A stretch of DNA of 64,000 nucleotides from CAZGUX01 sp964529305 (GCA_964529305.1 CAZGUX010000257.1:1-64000), one strand, 5' to 3'. Shown: positions 17,378-27,078, counted from the stretch's first letter. A program made the numbers and translations. The notes: generated by a model not told the origin, from the sequence alone.

Positions 17378-18430
17378 TCAGACTCCGATGTCCAGATTCA
17401 GATCGAAAGCATCGGCAAGGCCCTCGCCGGTCGCCGTCGCCGCCTGCATCTGTTGCAGGATCGCCGCGTAGTCGAGCGACCCGTGCGCGATCAGGTGGTC
17501 GAGCCGGTACTGCAGGGTCCGGATGGTCACCCAGGGAGCGGCGATGCCGAGGGTCAGAAACAGGAGCACCAGGTTGCCGAGACGAAGGCCGAGCATCCCG
17601 CCTCCGGTCACCGTCGATTCAAAACGCATCGGCCCGAGAAGGGTGTTCTGCCAGCTATAGCGGTCGACCTTCGCGTCGTACCAGAACCGGTAGATGCCCA
17701 GGGTGGGCAGGAACAGCAGCAGCATGAACACAAAGGGAACGAACAGGTCCGAGCCCTTTCCCGTGAAGGAGAAAGCCTGGGTACCGAAGCTGATTCGGGA
17801 GACAAGGTAGCGTCGCAGCCGCATGTAGGCGAAGGGCCAGTACAAACCGAGCGTCACGAACGTCAGGCCAAGAGTGCGGACGCAAAGCCACAGGAACTCG
17901 GCGGCGCTACCCCGAAACGAGAAGCGGATCCCGCGCCACGACGTGCGGCTCAGGCGGTAGCGCAGTGCGCCGATGATCGCCAGCGGGATGAAGACGGCGA
18001 CCCCGGCATAGAGGGTGACCGCCGTTAACACTTCCAGGGTCTCGCGGCGGAACCCTCCGGCGGACCGCCCGGCCGCATAGACTAGGGCAACCGCCCCCGC
18101 CGTCAGCGCGCCGACCAGCAGGAGTGCCTTGCAGAACCCGATGAACATTTCGAGCCCGGTCCCGTGGAACTGGAAGCGATCGCCGTCGAAGCCGGTCTTC
18201 GTATACAGATAGCGCCGGATCTTGGCCTTGCCCCAGAACCAGTACACGCCCAGGGTCACGAGCGCCAGAAAGCCGTTGATCAGGTACATCCCGAACAACT
18301 CCCCGCCCATGCCGTGAAACGACGCCCGCCGCGAAGCCGGAGGAGCAATCACGCCGGAAAGGGATGCGCCGCACCGTGGGCAGAAACGCGCCGTGGCGCT
18401 CGCTTCGCTTCCGCAGGTGGTGCAGAACAT
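17378..18430 (-). CDS. DUF898 (YjgN-like) membrane protein with zinc ribbon
   Basis: A 350-residue protein. A zinc ribbon CTTCG...CPRCG occupies residues about 3-22. It is followed by two DUF898 repeats, each with the pattern FHG.G.E.F..Y..N..LxxxTLGxYxFWxKxKxRRY (about 38-75 and again near 190-240), and about six membrane segments. Its role is unknown; YjgN-type proteins are often beside an M48 protease, as here. It is the first gene of the two-gene unit. Confidence 0.85.
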   Translation of the reverse strand: MFCTTCGSEASATARFCPRCGASLSGVIAPPASRRASFHGMGGELFGMYLINGFLALVTLGVYWFWGKAKIRRYLYTKTGFDGDRFQFHGTGLEMFIGFCKALLLVGALTAGAVALVYAAGRSAGGFRRETLEVLTAVTLYAGVAVFIPLAIIGALRYRLSRTSWRGIRFSFRGSAAEFLWLCVRTLGLTFVTLGLYWPFAYMRLRRYLVSRISFGTQAFSFTGKGSDLFVPFVFMLLLFLPTLGIYRFWYDAKVDRYSWQNTLLGPMRFESTVTGGGMLGLRLGNLVLLFLTLGIAAPWVTIRTLQYRLDHLIAHGSLDYAAILQQMQAATATGEGLADAFDLNLDIGV

Positions 18431-18484
18431 GGCTGCCAGGATAGCGCTTCTGCCAGGAGGGGAACCAGCGGCACGCCGGTCGGA

Positions 18485-19783
18485 CTAGTCAAGACTGGCA
18501 GCGAGCACGTTCAGCGCGCTCGCTTCGCGCAGGCCGGACTCGGTCACGCCACCGATCCGCACGTCGCGCATCGTGTTCGCGGGGATCGGCTGGCTGAGTT
18601 CGACCTTCAGGTAGTTCTCACTCAAAGCGCCTTCTTCCAGCGTGACCACTGACAGCGTGCGGCCGACCATGCGCTCGCGAAAACCCCGGTTCTTCCGCGC
18701 CGCCAGTTCGCGCAGGATCCGGTTGCGTTCCTTGCGGACCGGCATGGGGACCTGGCCGCGATGCGCGGCCGCGGGCGTTCCTGGACGCGCGGAGTAGGTG
18801 AACACGTGCAGGTACGTGAAGGGCAGGGAGTCGATGAACGCGCGGCTCTGTTCGAACTCCTCGTCCGTTTCGCCCGGGAAGCCCACCATCACGTCCGCGC
18901 CAATGCCGGCATCGGGCATCCATTCTCTGGCCTTGACGACGCGGTCGGCGTAGTGGCGTGGGCGGTACTTGCGATGCATCCGGCGCAGCACGGTGTCGGA
19001 GCCCGATTGAAGCGGCGCATGCACGTGTTTCGCGATTCGCGGCGACTCCGCCATCAGGCCGAGCAGATCGTCGGAGAAGTCCATGGGCTCGACCGAACTC
19101 AGGCGCAGGCGCGCGACGCCCGTCTCCCGCAGCAGCAGCCGAACCAGATCCGCCAGTCGCAGGGACGATCCCGGCTCGCGGCCCCACCGGCCCAGGTTGA
19201 TGCCGCTCAGCACCACCTCCGTATATTTCGCGCTGAGGGCCTGGACCTGTTCCACCACCTGCCGTGCCGGCATGCTGCGGCTGCGCCCGCGCACGAAGGG
19301 GATGATGCAAAACGAACAGCGGTTGTTGCAGCCGTCCTGGATCTTCAAATTCGGCCGGGTGCGATCGCCCATCGCGTCCTCCACCGGGGCCGAGAGGAAT
19401 TCGTGCTGCTCGAAGATATCTCCCACCTGGATGTTGCCGTGATACAGGGTGCCGGTGACGATCTCCGGGATGGCGGTCTTGTGGGAATTGCCCACCACCC
19501 ACTCGACACCCGGCAGGGAGGCCAGTTCTTCCGGCGCGCGCTGCGCGTAGCAACCGGTCACCAGGATGCGCGCCAGCGGGTTCTCGCGGTTCACGCGCCG
19601 GACAGTGTGCCGGACGTCTTCGTCGGCCGCCGAAGTGACCGTACAGGTGTTGAGGACCACCAGGTCGGCGTCGCGCCGTTCGGGCGAGGACGCCATCCCC
19701 CGGGCCGCGAGCAGCGTCTCGAGCGCCGACCCGTCGGCCTGGGCCGCCCGGCAGCCGAAGTTCTGAACGTAGAACTTGTTCAC
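18485..19783 (-). CDS. mtaB: tRNA (t6A37) methylthiotransferase, MtaB/MiaB-like
   Basis: A 432-residue methylthiotransferase, the usual size. The N-terminal UPF0004 domain carries cluster cysteines 11, 47 and 78, and the radical SAM cluster cysteines are 152, 156 and 159 in GCNNRCSFCIIPFVRGRSRS. The MtaB-type SGINLG segment and the HAPLQSGSD motif follow, with a short C-terminal TRAM-like region. MtaB adds a methylthio group to t6A37 in ANN-reading tRNAs. The lack of the MiaB-type sequence features makes MtaB more likely than MiaB or RimO. It lies alone between the DUF898 and S9 peptidase genes on the same strand. Confidence 0.88.
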   Translation of the reverse strand: MNKFYVQNFGCRAAQADGSALETLLAARGMASSPERRDADLVVLNTCTVTSAADEDVRHTVRRVNRENPLARILVTGCYAQRAPEELASLPGVEWVVGNSHKTAIPEIVTGTLYHGNIQVGDIFEQHEFLSAPVEDAMGDRTRPNLKIQDGCNNRCSFCIIPFVRGRSRSMPARQVVEQVQALSAKYTEVVLSGINLGRWGREPGSSLRLADLVRLLLRETGVARLRLSSVEPMDFSDDLLGLMAESPRIAKHVHAPLQSGSDTVLRRMHRKYRPRHYADRVVKAREWMPDAGIGADVMVGFPGETDEEFEQSRAFIDSLPFTYLHVFTYSARPGTPAAAHRGQVPMPVRKERNRILRELAARKNRGFRERMVGRTLSVVTLEEGALSENYLKVELSQPIPANTMRDVRIGGVTESGLREASALNVLAASLD

Positions 19784-19823
19784 CTCTTTCTACTCTACCC
19801 GTGAAACGAGTCGGCCCCGGGCG

Positions 19824-21791
19824 CTACGGCCGGGTGGGCGGTCCGCCTTCTTCGGCCGCGCGGAGGTATTTGTCGAACCAGGCGATGGTCCGATCGAGCA
19901 TATCCACCCGGTTCTTGGGATCACTGAACAGATGGCCCTCGCCGGCGTACACCACCAGTTCGGTCGGCACGCCGAAGGTGCGCAGGGCGTGCCAGAATTC
20001 GAACGACTGCGGGGCGGGACACTCGGCGTCCCGCTCGCCGACCAACACCAGGACCGGGGTTTTCACCGCCTTGATGAAGTTGATGGGCGAACTCTTGGCA
20101 TAGACCGCCGGATCGTCGTACACCGAGGCGCCGAAGAACGGGATCAGCCACCGGTCGATGAGATTCTGCCCGTAATAGCTCTGCAAATTGGCGATGCCGG
20201 CGCCGGCCATGGCGGCGCGGAAGCGGCGGGTCTGGGTCACGGTCCACATCGTCATATAGCCGCCGTAGCTCCACCCGGTGATCCCGAGCCGGTCGGGATC
20301 GATCGGATAGCGGGCCAGGGCCGTATCGACGCCTTTGAGAATGTCGCGCAAGTCGCCGCCGCCGAAGTCCTTGATGTTGGCTTGGGTAAACTCCTCGCCC
20401 TGCCCGTAGCTGCCTCGGGGATTGGGCATCAGGACGTAATAGCCCTTCGAGGCGAGCGCGGCGGACACACTCGACCCATTCGGCCAGCGCGGCGCCTCCA
20501 TTCCGGTCGGGCCGCCGTGAACGAGGACCACCATCGGATAGCGCTTTCCCGGCTCGACCTGCGCGGGCGGCAGCATCCACCCTTGCACGCGCAATCCGTC
20601 GCTCTGCCATTCCAGGCTCTCGCCTTTGCCCCATCGAGGAGTCTGGGCCGAGTTTCCCGACGTCAACCGCCGCCACGATCCGGGAGCGCCGGTCCATACC
20701 TCGGGCGGCGCGGTGAAGTTGTTACGCACGGCGATGCTCGATACCCCATCGGGAGTCAAGGCGAAGGTGGGGAAGTTGCCATGCCCGTGCAGTCGCTCGT
20801 CGCCCCGCCACAACTCCCGCAGCGACCCGGTCCCCAGGGAGAACTCCGTGAGCGCCGTGCCGCCATTCACCCATTCCGTCGCCACGAGTTTCCCTTGCCC
20901 GGTCCAGAACAGGGAACTCACGGACGTCCTGCGGCCCCGGGTGCGATTGATAAGGGCCGGGCCATCCGGGTCGATCGTCATGAGGTCCCCGCCGTGGAAT
21001 CCTTCGTCGCTCATCAGTCCTTCGATAAAGGCAATGGAGCGGCCGTCGGGCGACCAGCGCGGCACGCCGATCTGCCACTTGGGCGCATAGACGACCTTGG
21101 CTTGAGCTGCGGCGTCCACGGTATAGAGTTTGGCGATCCACCAGTTGTTGTCGCCGGGGCCGGGCGCCGCCGTCATGACGAAGCCCGTTCCGTCGGGAGC
21201 CCAGTCGAAATCGTAGACGTGGAGATCGGGAGGAGACGCCTGGCGAAGCTTTCCGGTCGCCAGATCGAGCACGGCGATCCGCTGGTTGCGGATGTGGGCC
21301 TCGATCACTCCGGTCTGCGCCGGTGCGGCGTGCAGCGGTCCGCCACCCTCACCGCCTTCGATGAAGAGAAAGGCAATCTGCGTTCCGTCCGGAGACCACC
21401 GCGGCCGGGCGGCGTAGCCGGGCAGGTCCGCGCGTTTCTTGGCCGCGGTCCCCGGCAGCGTCAGCGTCCAAAGTTGCGGCGGCTTTCCTTCACCGGCCTT
21501 CGAGAGGAAGACCAGCGACTTCGAGTCCGGCGAGAAGGCAGGATCCGAATCACGCCGGCCGCCCGCCGTCGAGGCGCGGACCAATTGGGCGTCCCCCGCG
21601 CCGTCTACCGGCCGGACATGCATTCGCGGCCGGTCTTCGCCAAGGGTGGTCTGGCCCCATGCGACCAGCTTGCCATCCGGAGAAATCGCCGGGTCGCGGT
21701 AGAGAACCGTCTGCGCAAGCTGCGCGTTCAAGTCTCCGGTCTGGCCCGCGGCGCTCGCCGCCAGCAAGGCAATCGGAACCAACCTTTGCAT
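19824..21791 (-). CDS. exported S9-family prolyl oligopeptidase (acylaminoacyl-peptidase type)
   Basis: A 655-residue protein with a signal peptide (LVPIALLAASAAGQ), an N-terminal WD40-like beta-propeller with repeated SPDGK/SPDSK turns (about 20-390), and a C-terminal alpha/beta hydrolase domain. The nucleophile Ser is in GWSYGGYM, the oxyanion-loop HGGP precedes it, and the catalytic His is in GEGHLFSD. It would degrade short peptides in the periplasm. It is divergent from the sialidase-like gene. Confidence 0.92.
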   Translation of the reverse strand: MQRLVPIALLAASAAGQTGDLNAQLAQTVLYRDPAISPDGKLVAWGQTTLGEDRPRMHVRPVDGAGDAQLVRASTAGGRRDSDPAFSPDSKSLVFLSKAGEGKPPQLWTLTLPGTAAKKRADLPGYAARPRWSPDGTQIAFLFIEGGEGGGPLHAAPAQTGVIEAHIRNQRIAVLDLATGKLRQASPPDLHVYDFDWAPDGTGFVMTAAPGPGDNNWWIAKLYTVDAAAQAKVVYAPKWQIGVPRWSPDGRSIAFIEGLMSDEGFHGGDLMTIDPDGPALINRTRGRRTSVSSLFWTGQGKLVATEWVNGGTALTEFSLGTGSLRELWRGDERLHGHGNFPTFALTPDGVSSIAVRNNFTAPPEVWTGAPGSWRRLTSGNSAQTPRWGKGESLEWQSDGLRVQGWMLPPAQVEPGKRYPMVVLVHGGPTGMEAPRWPNGSSVSAALASKGYYVLMPNPRGSYGQGEEFTQANIKDFGGGDLRDILKGVDTALARYPIDPDRLGITGWSYGGYMTMWTVTQTRRFRAAMAGAGIANLQSYYGQNLIDRWLIPFFGASVYDDPAVYAKSSPINFIKAVKTPVLVLVGERDAECPAPQSFEFWHALRTFGVPTELVVYAGEGHLFSDPKNRVDMLDRTIAWFDKYLRAAEEGGPPTRP

Positions 21792-21846
21792 GGTTCGATT
21801 CTAGTGGAGTCCCCGCCGTTTTGCCGGGAATTGGCCACCGGCACAA

Positions 21847-21858
21847 ACTGTCGACAGT
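21847..21858. promoter_or_regulatory. perfect 12-bp palindrome ACTGTCGACAGT, putative operator
   Basis: The palindrome lies about 30 bases before the start of the sialidase-like gene and about 55 bases before the divergent S9 peptidase start. Its size and place suit a dimeric repressor. No regulator gene is beside it, so the protein is unknown. Confidence 0.45.
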
Positions 21859-21888
21859 GTGATAGCCTACGAGTCCCGGAGAGCCTCA

Positions 21889-22998
21889 TTGATCGAACTG
21901 ATTGAAAGCCATGTGGTCTACGAAAACCCCAAGCCCCATGTGAAGAGCCGCCACGGCTATTTTCCTGGCATGGTCAAGCTGCAGTCCGGCGAATTGGTCT
22001 GCCTGTTTGTCCTTGGCGAAGCATTTGAAGCCGCCAACTCCACCACCTACGTCACCCGTTCGAAGGACGGGGGACGGACCTGGAATCTGCAAGGACCGCT
22101 GTACGACAAGCGGGTGTTGGGTGTGGAGACCACCGACAGCCTGAAGCCGACCCAACTTCGAGACGGCTCACTGGTGGCGGTGGGCTATCGCTTCCTGCGC
22201 GAAGACCCTGAGCAGCCGATCGGCATTGTCGAAACCGGAGGGACGCTGCCGGGAGAAGACCTGGTGACGTTTTCGCACGACGAGGGCCGGACGTGGGACA
22301 TCCCGACGGTCATCCCTCACTCGCGGCCGGAATTGCTAGAAATCTCCGGACCCTGCATTGAAACGTCATCCGGCGACCTGGTGGCGGTGGCCCCCGCCTA
22401 CAAGATGGCCGACGGATCGAATCCCTCGGGACAAATCGGCATGGTGGTCCGCAGCCGCGACAAGGGCCGAACGTGGGACGACAGCCTGGTGTACTATCGG
22501 ACTCCCGAAAACAACATGACGCCGCTCGAGGCCCGCATCTGCGAAATGCAGCCGGGACGTCTGGCCGTGATCGTCTGGGCGTACGACTACGCCACCGACC
22601 ACCACCATCCCAACCACGTCGCGGTGTCGCACGATGACGGCCACACCTGGTCCGCGCCGATCAACACGGGGCACATGGGACAGGCGTCCGGCATCTGTTG
22701 GATGGGCGGGGACCGGCTGTTGACGATCCATGCCCACCGCGCCGGCGACACCGGCATCTACGTCCGGATGACCGATTTCGCCGGAGACCAGTGGCGTCCT
22801 ATCGAGGAGAAGGTCATCCTGGGCAAGAACCGCGTCCAGGCCCGGGAAGGGCAGTCCATCACCGAAATGTTCGCCGCGATCCGCTTTGGCCAGCCCTCAC
22901 TGACGCATCTCGATGGCGACGAGTACCTGGCCACACACTGGATTGTCGAAGAAGGCCAGGGCCGCATTCGGACGCACCGTCTACGGATTCGCGCCTAG
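21889..22998 (+). CDS. sialidase-like protein (BNR/Asp-box)
   Basis: A protein of about 369 residues built around four Asp-box motifs of the SxDxGxTW type (SKDGGRTW, SHDEGRTW, SRDKGRTW, SHDDGHTW), which mark the six-bladed propeller of the sialidase superfamily. An RHGYFPGMVKL segment starts the first strand. There is no signal peptide, so it may be cytoplasmic or act on imported material. TTG at 21889 is chosen because GGAG lies 7 bases before it; a GTG at 21859 would add ten residues with no ribosome site. Exact substrate is uncertain: similar proteins include oxidative or sugar-lyase enzymes. It is 8 bases from the symporter gene. Confidence 0.8.
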   Translation: MIELIESHVVYENPKPHVKSRHGYFPGMVKLQSGELVCLFVLGEAFEAANSTTYVTRSKDGGRTWNLQGPLYDKRVLGVETTDSLKPTQLRDGSLVAVGYRFLREDPEQPIGIVETGGTLPGEDLVTFSHDEGRTWDIPTVIPHSRPELLEISGPCIETSSGDLVAVAPAYKMADGSNPSGQIGMVVRSRDKGRTWDDSLVYYRTPENNMTPLEARICEMQPGRLAVIVWAYDYATDHHHPNHVAVSHDDGHTWSAPINTGHMGQASGICWMGGDRLLTIHAHRAGDTGIYVRMTDFAGDQWRPIEEKVILGKNRVQAREGQSITEMFAAIRFGQPSLTHLDGDEYLATHWIVEEGQGRIRTHRLRIRA

Positions 22999-23006
22999 GA
23001 CGCCCG

Positions 23007-24512
23007 ATGAAAGGATTCGGCACGCTTGACTACGTCGTGGTGGTGGTCTACCTGATCGCCATCGCCCTGATTGGCAGCTCCTTTTACAAGCGAAAGAGCA
23101 CCGCTCAAGAGTACTTCCTGGGGGGCCGCTCGATGTGGTGGCTCCCGGCGGGGATCTCGATTCTGGCCGCCGATCTCAGCGCAATCACCGTGATGGGCAC
23201 GCCGGCCTGGCATTACGGCCACAACCTCGAGCTGCTCATCAACTCGCTCGGCTATCCGTTGATGGCCCCCATCGTGATCCTTGTGTTTGTTCCGTTCTAC
23301 GCCAAGTTGAACCTGTACACCGCCTATGAGTATCTGGAAAGACGCTTCGACCTGAATGTCCGGATGGTAACCAGCATTCTCTTCCAGATTCTCCGCGGAA
23401 TGCACGTCGCGATCGTCATCTACGCCCCGTCGCTGGTTATCAACCTGGTGACCGGACTCCCGGTGTGGCAGTCGATCCTGTTCATGGGCCTGTTTACGAC
23501 GCTCTACACGACCCTGGGGGGGATCAAAGCCGTCATCTGGACCGACGTCATTCAGTTCTGCACGGTGACGTTAGGCATCCTCCTGATTTTTGGAACGGCG
23601 CTCTCGCAAGTGCCGGGCGGCGTTTCCACCGCCTATCAGACCGCGCTGGACGCGGGCCGGCTAAAGCTGTTCAACTTTTCGCTCGACCCGAAGGAACTGA
23701 CTTCGTTCTGGGCCTGCATCGTCGGAGGCTTCGTGCTCTGCATGGCCCCCCTGACTACCGACCAGGCGGTGCTGCAGCGTCTGTTTACCACGAAATCGGC
23801 CGGCGATTGCCGGCGCTCCGTCATTGTTCAGTCGGTGCTGGTGATTCCGATTTCGTTATTGCTGGCGTTTGCCGGTACCGCGTTGTTTGCCTTCTACAAA
23901 GCTCATCCGGAGCGGCTTTCGGGGCTGACGAACACGGACGCGGTCATGCCTTTCTTCGCCGTGCGGGAACTGCCCGCCGGAGTGTCGGGCCTGATCATCG
24001 CCTGCGTATTCGCGGCATCCATGGCCGTGATGTCGGCGGGCATCAACTCGCTGACCACGGCGACGACCGTCGACATCTATCAACGAGTTTTCCGGCCGAA
24101 CGAATCCTCCGAACACTACGCGACCGTGGGAAGAATCGGAACCATCTTTTGGGGCTTGTCCATGACCGTGGTGTCACTGGCCGCCGATAAACTCGGCGAC
24201 TTGGCCCTTGCCTATAACCGGGTAAGCAGCGTCATTTCCGGGCCGATGCTGGGGATCTTCCTTCTCGCCATGCTGACCCGGCGCACCACCTCGGCCGGTG
24301 CGCTGATCGGATCCGCGATCGGCGCGGCGGCCGTGGGCCTTGTGCTGTTCGGGACCGAGTGGAGCTTTTTCTACCAGGGCCCCATCGGAGTGGCGGCGAC
24401 GTTTCTGGGCGGATGGGGGGCCAGCCTGCTGATGCCGGCTCCCTGTCCGGACAAGGTACAAGGACTGGTAATCGGTGCCGGTGAACCGGGGTCGACCCTG
24501 CCGGCCGCCTGA
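23007..24512 (+). CDS. sodium:solute symporter (SSS family)
   Basis: A 501-residue membrane protein with about 12-13 hydrophobic segments spread over the full length. It has the SSS signatures EYFLGGRSMWWLPAGIS near 35-50 and the GGIKAVIWTDVIQ segment near 180, plus VSSVISGPMLGIF near the C-terminus. SSS transporters use the sodium gradient to import sugars, sialic acid or amino acids. Placement 8 bases after a sialidase-like gene makes a sialic acid or amino-sugar substrate the leading guess, but no nanA/nanK gene is in the window. Confidence 0.9.
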   Translation: MKGFGTLDYVVVVVYLIAIALIGSSFYKRKSTAQEYFLGGRSMWWLPAGISILAADLSAITVMGTPAWHYGHNLELLINSLGYPLMAPIVILVFVPFYAKLNLYTAYEYLERRFDLNVRMVTSILFQILRGMHVAIVIYAPSLVINLVTGLPVWQSILFMGLFTTLYTTLGGIKAVIWTDVIQFCTVTLGILLIFGTALSQVPGGVSTAYQTALDAGRLKLFNFSLDPKELTSFWACIVGGFVLCMAPLTTDQAVLQRLFTTKSAGDCRRSVIVQSVLVIPISLLLAFAGTALFAFYKAHPERLSGLTNTDAVMPFFAVRELPAGVSGLIIACVFAASMAVMSAGINSLTTATTVDIYQRVFRPNESSEHYATVGRIGTIFWGLSMTVVSLAADKLGDLALAYNRVSSVISGPMLGIFLLAMLTRRTTSAGALIGSAIGAAAVGLVLFGTEWSFFYQGPIGVAATFLGGWGASLLMPAPCPDKVQGLVIGAGEPGSTLPAA

Positions 24513-24520
24513 TCATCCCC

Positions 24521-24538
24521 TTCTTTACGTTCTTTACG
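24521..24538. promoter_or_regulatory. tandem 9-nt repeat TTCTTTACG, possible response-regulator site
   Basis: Two exact direct copies sit in the gap between the symporter and the histidine kinase gene, 77 bases before the kinase ATG. A related CTTTAC pair lies at 32737-32752 before the DUF5666-like gene. OmpR-type regulators bind such direct repeats, so autoregulation by the 26383-27069 regulator is possible. Confidence 0.4.
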
Positions 24539-24614
24539 CTGGTTTTACCAATACTTAGCAACGCCTTGCCGGATCGGGCGTGTACAGTAAGTGGACGGCG
24601 CCGAGAGTATAGTA

Positions 24615-26408
24615 ATGAACATGGAGACGATCAGGAAGCAGGCGTGGCTATCCTGGGCCTCCATCGGTGTCCTGATCGTGCTGTGCTGCACTCTGGCCGT
24701 CCTGCAGTACCGCTGGGTTGGCGAGATCAGCCGCGCGGAGCAATCCAGGCTGCGCGAGGCACTGGAAGCGAGCCTGTCCCGCCTCTCGCAGGACTTCAAC
24801 ACCGAACTGACGACCGCTTGCGCCGCTCTCCTTCCGGAAGCGGCCGAGGTTGAGCGTACGGGGCGAGACGCCGCCTATGCCGCCAGATACCGCCAGTGGA
24901 AAGACACCGCGCACGATCCGCAACTCATCCGCACCATTGCGCTTGCCGTCCACGAAGGAGAAGGTCTACGTTTACTTCGGCTGGACGACACGAGCGGCGT
25001 CTTCTCGCCGGCGGAGTGGCCCGGCGAGTGGCTCGGCACGCGGGACCGGTTGATGGGGCGTCTGCGGCGGCCGGGTTTCGGCGGGCCCGGCCCCGGCTTT
25101 GGCTTTGGCCCCCCCGCCCAGGAAGGATCCCTGATCGAACTTCCCCGCTTTTCTGCGATGCCGCCGGCACGGCGGGAACCCATGCCCTTCGGCGGAGCGG
25201 CCGAAGAGTGGCTGGTGATCGACATCGACACCGGCTACGTGCGCCAGCAGGTTCTTCCGGATCTGCTCCGCCGCCACCTGGGACAAGCCGGAGCGGTGGA
25301 CCTGGTCACCACCGTGACGCAGCGGAACGCCCCGTCGACCGTGATCTTCCAGTCGGATCCTCGGGTCAGCCAGGCGGGCGAACCGGATGCCTCGGTGTTC
25401 CTGTTCGAGGTGCGTTACGAACAGTTGTTCCGCCGCGCGGAAGGAGCGGAAGGCCGTTTCCGCGGAGGACCCCGCAGGGTGCCCGGAGCGCGGGGGCCCG
25501 ATCCCGGCCGCGGCCGCTGGATGCTCTCGGTAAAGCACCGGGCGGGTTCGCTCGAGGCGGTGGTCACCCAGGCGCGATGGCGCAACCTGGCGGTCTCGGC
25601 CGGAATCCTGCTCCTGATGTTGCTCGCGGTCTACACGCTGGTGCGCTTTTCGCGCCAGGCCCAGCGCCTGGCGGAACTCCAGATGGAGTTTGTGGCGGGC
25701 GTATCACACGAACTGAGAACCCCTCTGGCCGTGATTCGCACCGCTGCGTACAACCTCCGCGGACGTGTGTCCGCCAACCCCCCGCAGGTGGAGCGCTATG
25801 GCGCGCTCATCCAGCAGGAAAGCGAGAAGCTGTCGGCCGTGGTGGAGCAGATTCTTCGATTCGCGGCGGGCAAGGCCGGCCACGTGATCGGCGAGCGCTC
25901 TCCCTTGCCGGTACCCTCGCTGATCGAAGACTGCGTGGAATCGACCCGTGCCGCTCTCGAGGGCGCCGGCTGCGTCCTCGAGCAGAAGATCGATCCGGGC
26001 CTGCCGGTGATCTTGGGAGACGCGACCGCCCTCAAGCACGCAATCCAGAACCTGCTTCAGAACGCGATCAAATACGGAACGGAAGGCAGCAACTGGATTG
26101 GCCTCTTTGCCACCCAGTCCGACAGGCAAGGCGGCCCAGGCGTCGAGATCCGGGTCGTGGATCGCGGCCCCGGAATCCCGCAGGAGGAGCAAGCCCACGT
26201 GTTCGACCCGTTCTTCCGCGGCAACCGCGCCATCACCGACCAGATTCACGGTACCGGGCTGGGTCTCAACCTTGTGAAGAAGATCGTGGAGGCGCACGGA
26301 GGTACCGTAAGAGTAGAGAGCCGGCCCATGAAGGGAACGGAGTTTATCATCCGGATTCCCGCGGCCCCGGCGGAGCAACAGGATGAGTTCGCGCATACTT
26401 CTGGTTGA
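24615..26408 (+). CDS. sensor histidine kinase
   Basis: A 597-residue membrane kinase. Membrane segments at about 11-33 and 325-345 flank an extracytoplasmic domain containing a Gly/Pro/Phe-rich stretch (about 145-165). The phospho-acceptor His365 is in GVSHELRTPLAVIRT, and the HATPase domain has NLLQNAIKYG, DRGPGIPQEE and GTGLGLNLVKKIVEAHGG. The signal is unknown. ATG 24615 is preferred over GTG 24591 since the gap ahead holds the direct repeat; ATG 24621 is also possible. The last 26 bases overlap the response regulator gene, so the pair is coupled. Confidence 0.9.
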   Translation: MNMETIRKQAWLSWASIGVLIVLCCTLAVLQYRWVGEISRAEQSRLREALEASLSRLSQDFNTELTTACAALLPEAAEVERTGRDAAYAARYRQWKDTAHDPQLIRTIALAVHEGEGLRLLRLDDTSGVFSPAEWPGEWLGTRDRLMGRLRRPGFGGPGPGFGFGPPAQEGSLIELPRFSAMPPARREPMPFGGAAEEWLVIDIDTGYVRQQVLPDLLRRHLGQAGAVDLVTTVTQRNAPSTVIFQSDPRVSQAGEPDASVFLFEVRYEQLFRRAEGAEGRFRGGPRRVPGARGPDPGRGRWMLSVKHRAGSLEAVVTQARWRNLAVSAGILLLMLLAVYTLVRFSRQAQRLAELQMEFVAGVSHELRTPLAVIRTAAYNLRGRVSANPPQVERYGALIQQESEKLSAVVEQILRFAAGKAGHVIGERSPLPVPSLIEDCVESTRAALEGAGCVLEQKIDPGLPVILGDATALKHAIQNLLQNAIKYGTEGSNWIGLFATQSDRQGGPGVEIRVVDRGPGIPQEEQAHVFDPFFRGNRAITDQIHGTGLGLNLVKKIVEAHGGTVRVESRPMKGTEFIIRIPAAPAEQQDEFAHTSG

Positions 26409-27069
26409 AGACGAGCCCGGCCTGGTTCTGACGGTATCCGACCTTCTGACCAACGAAGGCTACGAAGTCGACAGCGCCATGGACGGGCAGTCCGGTCTGG
26501 CGAAGGCCGTCAAGCACGATTTTGACCTCATCATTCTCGACGTCATGCTCCCCCGGAAGAACGGCTTCGACGTCTGCCGTGAATTGCGGCAGCAGGGCCG
26601 CGACGTCGCGGTGCTCATGCTGACCGCCAAGACACAGGTGGTCGATCGTGTCGTGGGTCTCAAATTGGGCGCGGACGACTACCTGCCCAAGCCCTTCGAC
26701 CCATCCGAACTGCTGGCTCGGGTGGAGGCTTTGCTGCGCCGCGTGAAGAAAGAGAAGCGCCCGCCGGTCGCCCGCTTTCAATTCGGCAGCGTGGAAGTGG
26801 ATTTCGACGCCGCCAAGGTGATCCGGGCCGGTTCGCCGGTCAACCTGGCGGCCAAGGAACTTCAACTCCTCCGGTACCTGATCGATCATCGCGGCAACGT
26901 GGTCTTGCGCGACGAACTGCTGCAAAACGTGTGGGAGTATCAGAGCGATGTATCGTCACGCACCGTCGACGTGCACGTCGCCTGGCTGCGTCAGAAACTG
27001 GAAGAGAATCCGGCCAGCCCGAAGCATATCCTCACGTCGCGCGGCAAAGGCTACCTGTTCGCGCCGTAG
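26383..27069 (+). CDS. OmpR/PhoB-family response regulator
   Basis: A 228-residue regulator. The receiver domain has the acidic pair in LLVEDEPG (residues about 9-12), the phosphorylated Asp53 in LIILDVMLP, and a Lys in KPFDPSELLARVE. A winged-helix DNA-binding domain follows (about 125-228), ending SRTVDVHVAWLRQKLEENP and GKGYLF. It is cognate to the overlapping histidine kinase. Confidence 0.95.
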   Translation: MSSRILLVEDEPGLVLTVSDLLTNEGYEVDSAMDGQSGLAKAVKHDFDLIILDVMLPRKNGFDVCRELRQQGRDVAVLMLTAKTQVVDRVVGLKLGADDYLPKPFDPSELLARVEALLRRVKKEKRPPVARFQFGSVEVDFDAAKVIRAGSPVNLAAKELQLLRYLIDHRGNVVLRDELLQNVWEYQSDVSSRTVDVHVAWLRQKLEENPASPKHILTSRGKGYLFAP

Positions 27070-27078
27070 GCGAGAAGA

